Part shown: piece by piece, positions 5,013-9,592 of the stretch
How the letters are laid out: the number at the start of each line of letters is the position of its first letter
How positions within the stretch are numbered: position 1 is the first letter of the stretch
Source: CAZJBP01 sp964544115
Lineage (GTDB): Bacteria > Verrucomicrobiota > Kiritimatiellia > UBA8416 > JADHWI01
Direction of reading: 5' to 3'
Assembly: GCA_964544115.1 (NCBI GenBank)
Contig: CAZJBP010000141.1
Span: 1-9,592, forward strand
Length of the DNA stretch: 9,592 nucleotides
Program-made: the position numbers and the translations under genes
Notes under the pieces: generated by a model
Told to the model about the DNA's origin: nothing
Databases searched by the model: none
The model's input: only the letters and a program-made list of their open reading frames with translations

Positions 5013-6652
5013 AGGCCGTGACCGCGGCTCAGATGCGCGAGCTGGATCGCCGCGCGATCGAAGGGGGCGTGCCCGCCGAGACCCTCATGGAGCGCGCCGG
5101 AATCGCGGTGGCGGATGCTGTGGAAACGGCGGCGCGCGCCGCGACCGGCCTCGCGCCGGCGCGGGTCGTGGCCGTGGCGGGGAAGGGCAACAACGGGGGC
5201 GACGCCTTCGTGGCGGCAAGGGCGCTCAGGGAGCGAGGGCTCGATGCGCGCGTCCTGCTGGCGGCGCCAGCCGGAGGATTGACCGGCGCGGCGGCGTCAC
5301 ACTTCACCCGCATGCGCGCGTGCGGCGTTCCGGTCGAGGAGCCCNNNNNNNNNNNNNNNNNNNNNNNNNNNNNNNNNNNNNNNNNNNNNNNNNNNNNNNN
5401 NNNNNNNNNNNNNNNNNNNNNNNNNNNNNNNNNNNNNNNNNNNNCGCTGACGGCGCAGGGCCGCTGGGTGGTGATCGACGGCATCCTGGGAACGGGCCTC
5501 AGCGGCCCCGTGCGCGGGGCCGCCGCCGCCGCCATCGACGCCGTGAACGCGGCGGGCGAACGCCACGCCGTGATCGCCGCGGATATTCCCTCAGGACTCA
5601 ACGCCGACACGGGGCGCCCCGAGGGCAGGGCCGTGCGGGCGGACACGACCGTCACGATGGGCTTTCCGAAGCGCGGGCTGCTCCTGCCGCCCGCGGTCGA
5701 GTTTGTAGGGGCCCTGGAGGTGGCCGACATCGGCATCCCGGGCGAACTGGCGGCCGGCATTCCCGAGGAACTGGAGCTGATCGTGCCGGGCGATACGCCC
5801 GCCCTCTGGCGACGTCGCGACCGTGCGGCGCACAAGGGGACGTACGGCCACGTCCTGCTGATCGGCGGATCCCCCGGCTATGCCGGCGCCATCGCCATGG
5901 CTGCGCGGGCGGCGGTGAGGTCCGGCGCGGGCCTGGTCAGCGTGCTGACCCCCGAGTCCCTGGTTGCCACGGTGGCGGCGCTGGTGCCGGAGGCGATGGT
6001 TCATGGCGGGGCGTGCACCGAGGCCGGGACGCTGGCGTCCGATGCCCTGACCCGCTGGGGGCGCGAGCTGTCGGATTTCGACGCGCTGGTGCTCGGGCCC
6101 GGGCTGGGGTTGCACCGGCAGAGCACGGCGCTCGCGGAGCGGATACTGGCCGGCAGCCGGGTTCCCCTGGTCGTGGACGCCGATGCGCTTGGCGCGTTCT
6201 CGAACCGCCTGTTCCTGGTCGGTCGGGCCACGTGTCCGGTCATCCTCACGCCGCACCCGGGCGAGCTGGCGCGCCTGCTGAACCGCGGCGTCGACGAGAT
6301 TCAAGCCGACCGGTTCAAGGCCGCCGCGGATGCGGCCAAAGTCGCACCGAAGGCGGTGGTGGTTCTGAAGGGCGCCGGCACCATCGTGGCGCAGGCGGGC
6401 CGGCCTCCGGCCGTTAACCTCACCGGCAATCCCGGCATGGCGACCGGGGGCTCCGGCGACGTTCTGGCGGGGCTTCTGGGCGGACTGTGTGCACAGCGGC
6501 ACGAGGTGCGGGACGCCGCCCGTGCCGCCGTCTACCTGCACGGGCGGGCGGGCGACCTGGCGGCGCGGCGCCTCTCGCAGGCCGCGCTGTGCGCTGGCGA
6601 CCTCATCGACGCCCTCCCGGCCGCCTTCCTCGAGCAGCAGCCCGGGACGTAG
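5009..6652 (+). CDS. nnr: Bifunctional NAD(P)H-hydrate epimerase / ADP-dependent NAD(P)H-hydrate dehydratase (contains assembly gap)
   Basis: Repairs hydrated (damaged) NADH and NADPH: the N-terminal YjeF domain interconverts R and S epimers and the C-terminal ribokinase-like domain dehydrates the S form using ADP. About 547 residues counting the gap. N-domain: TAAQMRELDRRAIEGGVP at the start, AGKGNNGGDAFV (about 57-68), DGILGTGLSG (157-166) and ADIPSGLNADTG (about 191-202). C-domain: HKGTYGHVLLIGG (from 275), LGPGLG, VVDADAL, LTPHPGELARLL and NPGMATGGSGDVLAG (from 474, with the presumed catalytic aspartate). ATG 5009 overlaps the acpS stop. A run of 100 N removes about 34 residues of the epimerase domain, but the frame agrees on both sides. 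It ends in TAG. The full-length two-domain form resembles E. coli Nnr (YjeF). Confidence 0.95.
   Translation: MKAVTAAQMRELDRRAIEGGVPAETLMERAGIAVADAVETAARAATGLAPARVVAVAGKGNNGGDAFVAARALRERGLDARVLLAAPAGGLTGAAASHFTRMRACGVPVEEPXXXXXXXXXXXXXXXXXXXXXXXXXXXXXXXXXXLTAQGRWVVIDGILGTGLSGPVRGAAAAAIDAVNAAGERHAVIAADIPSGLNADTGRPEGRAVRADTTVTMGFPKRGLLLPPAVEFVGALEVADIGIPGELAAGIPEELELIVPGDTPALWRRRDRAAHKGTYGHVLLIGGSPGYAGAIAMAARAAVRSGAGLVSVLTPESLVATVAALVPEAMVHGGACTEAGTLASDALTRWGRELSDFDALVLGPGLGLHRQSTALAERILAGSRVPLVVDADALGAFSNRLFLVGRATCPVILTPHPGELARLLNRGVDEIQADRFKAAADAAKVAPKAVVVLKGAGTIVAQAGRPPAVNLTGNPGMATGGSGDVLAGLLGGLCAQRHEVRDAARAAVYLHGRAGDLAARRLSQAALCAGDLIDALPAAFLEQQPGT
5345..5444. other. Assembly gap (100 N)
   Basis: Exactly 100 undetermined bases, the conventional placeholder for a gap of unknown size, inside the epimerase domain of nnr. 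Flanking codons stay in one frame if the true length leaves remainder 1 on division by 3, as 100 does. By my recollection of the family the missing segment should be roughly 30-35 codons, so the true gap may be close to the placeholder. Confidence 0.99.
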
Positions 6653-6688
6653 ACGCCCGGCCGCGCGGGCCCTTCGCGCCAGCGGGGT

Positions 6689-6717
6689 TTGACAAAGGGG
6701 TGGTCGGTTCGTAGAGT
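6689..6717 (+). promoter_or_regulatory. Sigma-70 promoter of tRNA-Lys
   Basis: A perfect TTGACA (6689-6694), a 17-base spacer and TAGAGT (6712-6717; 4 of 6 to TATAAT). Transcription would begin near 6724, about 7 bases before the tRNA, typical of a stable-RNA promoter. It lies 36 bases after the nnr stop. It may also serve lpxL downstream. Confidence 0.75.
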
Positions 6718-6730
6718 CCCCCCCGTTCAC

Positions 6731-6806
6731 GGGCCGTTAGCTCAGTCGGTAGAGCACGTGACTTTTAATCACGGGGTCGACGGTTCGAGCCCGTCACGGC
6801 CTACCA
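6731..6806 (+). tRNA. tRNA-Lys (anticodon UUU)
   Basis: A 76-base tRNA that folds fully by eye: acceptor GGGCCGT with ACGGCCT, D-stem GCTC/GAGC, anticodon stem CGTGA/TCACG with loop CTTTTAA (anticodon TTT at 6764-6766), T-stem GACGG/CCGTC with loop TTCGAGC, discriminator A and encoded CCA (6804-6806). It reads AAA and AAG lysine codons. The first acceptor pair is G-U rather than the G-C usual in bacterial tRNA-Lys. It has its own promoter just upstream and lies between nnr and lpxL. Confidence 0.96.
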
Positions 6807-6841
6807 AATTTGATGATTCCGGCAATCACCGACGTCACGCC

Positions 6842-7798
6842 GTGCGGCTTACCCTCATACGCCGAAAGGCCCGGATCCTCGCCGAAGCCCTGCTGATCCT
6901 GACAGGCGGGCTGTTCCTGCCCTGGCTGCCGCGGCGCGCGATCGTTGCGCTGGCCGGCGGGCTGGGTAGCGTGGCGTACGCGTTCAGCGGCCGCCTGCGG
7001 CGCGTGGCGCTGGCCAACCTGGAGGCCGCCTACGGCGGCGAGCTTTCGCCCGGCGACCGCCACCGCATCGCCCGGGGCGCGTTCAGAACGTTCAGCCTCG
7101 TCGTCCTCGACCTGTTCTGGTTCAGCGCGTTCACCCGCTCCCGCGTCAGCCGCTACGTCCAATTCGACGCCTCCGTGGATCCGTACTTCGAAACGGCGCC
7201 GCTGGTGGCGGTCACGGCGCACACGGGCAACTGGGAAGTGCTGGGGCTGGCGGCGGCCTTGAGGGGCGCCCCGCTGCTCAGCGTGGCCGCCGTGGTCAAG
7301 AGCCCGATCGGCTCGTTCTTCATGCATCGGGCGCGGCGGTGGACGGGGCAGAAGCTGGCCCCGCAGAAGGGCGGCCTGCGCGCCCTGGTGCGGGAGCTCC
7401 GGGAGGGCGGCCGCGTGGCCTTGCTGATGGACCAGAATACGCGCGAGGACGAGGGCGGGGAGTTCGTGGAGTTTTTCGGGCTGCCGGCGACGGTGTCGAA
7501 GGCGGCTGCGTCGCTGTGCGCGCGCACCGGGGCTCCCCTGTATGTCGCGGTCTGCGTGGCGGACCGCCGCGGGGTCTACCGCGTCGAGGGGGTTCCGCTG
7601 ATTCCGGTCGGCGCCGGCGGCGTGCCGGAAGGGGAGGCGACGGCCCTGATGACGCGGGCCATCGAGAGCCTGATCCGCCGCCATCCCGAGGCGTGGATGT
7701 GGATGTATAAGCGCTGGCGGTACGTGCCGCCGGGCGCAGACGCGGCCAGGTTTCCCTTCTACGCGAAGCCGGCGCCGGCTGCGCGGATGAGGGGGTAA
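6842..7798 (+). CDS. lpxL: Lipid A biosynthesis (LpxL/HtrB-type) acyltransferase
   Basis: Member of the lysophospholipid-acyltransferase-like family that adds a secondary acyl chain from acyl-ACP to lipid A precursors at the inner face of the cytoplasmic membrane. Of 318 residues, an N-terminal hydrophobic segment (about 12-48, probable membrane anchor) precedes an NLEAAYG stretch, the catalytic H-x4-E in TAHTGNWEVLG (His127, Glu132), LLMDQN (194-199), FFGLPATVSK (211-220) and PEAWMWMYKRWRY (282-294). These fit the family in order and spacing; length is near the usual 300. GTG 6842 is the only ordinary start codon between the tRNA and the conserved region, and it has no visible Shine-Dalgarno site. 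It begins 35 bases after tRNA-Lys with no terminator between, so it may be read from the tRNA promoter. Which acyl position it modifies (LpxL, LpxM or LpxP type) cannot be told. Confidence 0.9.
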   Translation: MRLTLIRRKARILAEALLILTGGLFLPWLPRRAIVALAGGLGSVAYAFSGRLRRVALANLEAAYGGELSPGDRHRIARGAFRTFSLVVLDLFWFSAFTRSRVSRYVQFDASVDPYFETAPLVAVTAHTGNWEVLGLAAALRGAPLLSVAAVVKSPIGSFFMHRARRWTGQKLAPQKGGLRALVRELREGGRVALLMDQNTREDEGGEFVEFFGLPATVSKAAASLCARTGAPLYVAVCVADRRGVYRVEGVPLIPVGAGGVPEGEATALMTRAIESLIRRHPEAWMWMYKRWRYVPPGADAARFPFYAKPAPAARMRG

Positions 7799-7873
7799 CC
7801 CGCGCGGGGAAGAACGGAAGACGGGACCAGGGATGCGCGTGGACGCGGAGATGTCCCGGACGGAGGCACTACG

Positions 7874-8755
7874 ATGAGAGTCGGCATTCTGGGCGGCAGC
7901 GGCGTATACGATTTGGGCGGGCTGAAGGCCGTGGAGCGCAAGCAGGTCAAGACGTCGTTCGGCGATCCGTCCGACGCGTACGTCTGCGGAACGCTGGAGG
8001 GCGTGGACGTGTGCTTTCTGGCCCGGCACGGCGCAGGACACCACATCACGCCGACCGAGATCAACCACCGCGCCAACATCATGGGCTTCAAGATGCTGGG
8101 CGTCGACCGCGTGCTGTCGATCTGCGCCGTCGGCAGCCTGCGGGAAGAGTTCCGCCCGCGCGACATTGTCCTGCCCGACCAGTATTTCGACCGCTCGAAG
8201 CAGTCCACCGCGCACACGTTCTTCGGCGGCGGCCTCGTTGCACATGTGGCGTTCGGCGAGCCCACGTGCGAAGGGCTGCGGCGGGCCGTCGTCCCGGTGA
8301 TTGAGCAGGCGCTGGCCGAGGAGCCGCCCGAGAGCCGCCCGAGGCTGCACGTGGGCGGCACGTACGTCCACATGGAAGGCCCCGCGTTCTCGACGCGCGC
8401 CGAATCGAACGTCTACCGCTCGTTCGGATTCCACGTCATCGGTATGACCAGCCTGGCCGAGGCCAAGCTCTGCCGCGAAGCGGAGATCTGCTACCAGGCC
8501 ATGGCCATGGTGACCGACTACGACTGCTGGCGCGACCACGAGGAGGCCGTGTCGATCGATCAGATCCTCGGGCACCTCCGCGCCAACAACTCCCTGGCGC
8601 AGCGCATCCTCACGCGGCTGGTGCCGCGCGTGGCCGGCAGCCGCGAGTGCCGGTGTGCGTACGCGCTGGAACACGCCCTGGTGACCGACCGCAGCGCCAT
8701 TCCGCCGGCGGCCCTGGAGGCCCTGCGGCCCATCGTCGGGAAGTATCTCCGGTGA
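7874..8755 (+). CDS. mtnP: S-methyl-5'-thioadenosine phosphorylase
   Basis: Splits 5'-methylthioadenosine, the by-product of polyamine synthesis, with phosphate into adenine and methylthioribose 1-phosphate: the entry step of methionine salvage. The 293 residues match the PNP/MTAP family throughout: GILGGSGVYD (4-13), ARHGAGHHITPTEINHRANI (50-69), AVGSLREEFRPRDIVLPDQ (85-103), VGGTYVHMEGPAFSTRAES (160-178), GMTSLAEAKLCREAE (190-204) and TDYDCW (214-219). Aspartates in TDYD (where purine nucleoside phosphorylases have Asn) point to 6-aminopurine substrates, hence MTAP rather than PNP. ATG 7874 has GGAGG 7 bases upstream. The TGA overlaps the GTG start of comF. No other methionine-salvage gene is present nearby. 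Confidence 0.95.
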   Translation: MRVGILGGSGVYDLGGLKAVERKQVKTSFGDPSDAYVCGTLEGVDVCFLARHGAGHHITPTEINHRANIMGFKMLGVDRVLSICAVGSLREEFRPRDIVLPDQYFDRSKQSTAHTFFGGGLVAHVAFGEPTCEGLRRAVVPVIEQALAEEPPESRPRLHVGGTYVHMEGPAFSTRAESNVYRSFGFHVIGMTSLAEAKLCREAEICYQAMAMVTDYDCWRDHEEAVSIDQILGHLRANNSLAQRILTRLVPRVAGSRECRCAYALEHALVTDRSAIPPAALEALRPIVGKYLR

Positions 8756-9528
8756 CCGCGGGCCCAGGCCTGGCGCTCCGGCTCGCCGCGGGTGTGTCGG
8801 CTTCCCGCCGCCTTGCCCGGCGCGCCGCCTCGCCGCTCCTGGACGTTGTCTACCCCCGCGTCTGCACGGTCTGCGGCGCACCGCCGGACGCCGGCGGACA
8901 CCTGTGCTGGGACTGCCGGGCCGACCTGCCCGTCATCCAGTTGCCGTTCTGCTCGGTGTGCGGCGACCCCGTCGAGGGGCGCATCGACCACGACTACGTG
9001 TGCTCCTGGTGCTGCAGCGAACGGCCCGCCTATGCGATGGCCCGCTCGGCGCTGCGGTACCGCGGCCCCGTGCGTGAGCTGCTGCAGGCGCTCAAGTACC
9101 GCGGCGCCTCTCACCTGCGGGCCGACCTCGCCGGCTACCTGGTGGCGTGCGTGTCGGCGCAGTTCCCGCGGGAGGTCTTCGATGCGGTCACCGGCGTCCC
9201 CCTGCATGCCCGGCGCGAGCGCGAGCGCACCTACAACCAGTCCATCCTGCTGGCGCGCGAGCTGGCCACCCGCCTGGGCGCGCCCTTGGAGGGGCGCTGC
9301 CTGAGGCGCGACGCGGCCACGCCCACGCAGACCCACCTGACCGCGGCCCAGCGCCGCGAGAACGTGCGCGGCGCGTTCTCGGCTCCCGACCCGGAGTGGG
9401 TTCATGGCCGGCGCCTGCTGCTGGTGGACGACGTGATGACCACCGGCGCCACGGTCGGCGAGTGCGCGCGGGTCCTGTGCCGCGCCGGCGCCGCCTCGGT
9501 CCACGTCGTAACCGTTGCGCGGGGGTAG
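8752..9528 (+). CDS. comF: ComF-family phosphoribosyltransferase-like protein
   Basis: Double zinc-finger plus phosphoribosyltransferase-fold protein; relatives (ComFC, GntX/YhgH) are needed for DNA uptake during transformation in some bacteria, but the biochemical reaction is unclear. Of 258 residues, cysteine pairs at 38/41 and 52/55, then 67/70 and 84/87, form the N-terminal zinc-binding part. LRYRGPVRELLQALKYRG (101-118), GVPLHARRERERTYNQS (148-164) and TQTHLTAAQRRENVRGAF (192-209) are ComF hallmarks. LLLVDDVMTTGAT (222-234) is the PRPP-binding loop. I take GTG 8752, which overlaps the mtnP stop as GTGA and gives the usual short lead before the first zinc finger; a longer reading starts at 8647 but lies within mtnP and is not supported. 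Only a weak GGGAAG precedes it, so translation is likely coupled to mtnP. It ends in TAG. No other competence genes are seen, so a role in DNA uptake here is inference. Confidence 0.92.
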   Translation: MTAGPGLALRLAAGVSASRRLARRAASPLLDVVYPRVCTVCGAPPDAGGHLCWDCRADLPVIQLPFCSVCGDPVEGRIDHDYVCSWCCSERPAYAMARSALRYRGPVRELLQALKYRGASHLRADLAGYLVACVSAQFPREVFDAVTGVPLHARRERERTYNQSILLARELATRLGAPLEGRCLRRDAATPTQTHLTAAQRRENVRGAFSAPDPEWVHGRRLLLVDDVMTTGATVGECARVLCRAGAASVHVVTVARG

Positions 9529-9592
9529 GGCAAGCCGCAGGGCGAACGCATCTAAACCGTCCTTCCTTTTCAGTCCGAGTCCATCTCGGTGT

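Noticed and set aside
5591..6730. A 379-codon minus-strand open frame opposite nnr
   Set aside because: Same explanation: no family resemblance, and it overlaps the clear dehydratase domain and the tRNA promoter region.
8647..8751. Longer comF start inside mtnP
   Set aside because: It would overlap mtnP by more than 100 bases. The GTGA overlap at 8752 matches the junction style elsewhere in the window and gives the normal protein length.
6794..8881. A 695-codon open frame on the minus strand opposite lpxL, mtnP and comF
   Set aside because: It is a shadow of GC-rich coding on the plus strand: composition is extreme in Arg, Gly, His and Ala, no domain is recognisable, and it covers three well-identified genes and part of the spacer.
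9529..9592. Start of another gene at the right edge
   Set aside because: Only 64 bases after comF, with no ribosome site, start or recognisable coding sequence.

Overview
This window is about 9.6 kb of GC-rich bacterial chromosome from a draft assembly; a run of exactly 100 N lies inside one gene. It carries nine protein genes and one tRNA, nearly all recognisable housekeeping functions. A lipid A acyltransferase gene implies a Gram-negative envelope. The adenosylcobalamin-dependent ribonucleotide reductase, the ExbB-like protein with its own signal peptide, and the high GC would suit a member of the PVC group (Planctomycetota, Verrucomicrobiota, Kiritimatiellota or relatives), but the taxonomic guess is weak and no marker here settles it.

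Layout. (1) Positions 1-1720, plus strand: the C-terminal part of class II ribonucleotide reductase (nrdJ), whose 5' part lies outside the window. (2) Positions 1799-3473, minus strand: a three-gene exbB-exbD-exbD cluster coding for a proton-driven inner-membrane motor, convergent with nrdJ. (3) Positions 3474-3858: a divergent intergenic region holding a good minus-strand promoter and a hairpin-rich leader for exbB. (4) Positions 3859-6652, plus strand: a tightly overlapped pdxJ-acpS-nnr operon (pyridoxal phosphate synthesis, acyl carrier protein activation, NAD(P)H-hydrate repair); nnr contains the assembly gap. (5) Positions 6689-7798: a strong-looking promoter, tRNA-Lys(UUU) with encoded CCA, and an lpxL/htrB-type acyltransferase gene 35 bases later. 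(6) Positions 7874-9528: methylthioadenosine phosphorylase (mtnP) overlapped by a comF-type phosphoribosyltransferase. The last 64 bases hold nothing I can identify.

How the genes work together: pdxJ, acpS and nnr all serve cofactor supply and maintenance; acpS (ACP activation) and lpxL (which uses acyl-ACP) both bear on lipid A. The Exb cluster would couple the proton gradient to outer-membrane transport or envelope work, but no tonB or receptor is in view.

The most noteworthy observation is at the extreme left edge. In the nrdJ reading frame a TAG codon stands between the presumed catalytic cysteine and glutamate of the active-site motif (N-P-C-stop-E-Y). Either this is a sequence error or the ribonucleotide reductase is broken. 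Stop-codon reassignment is unlikely because at least four other genes here end properly with TAG. I see no phage, CRISPR, toxin-antitoxin, insertion sequence or obviously new defence system, and do not claim one.
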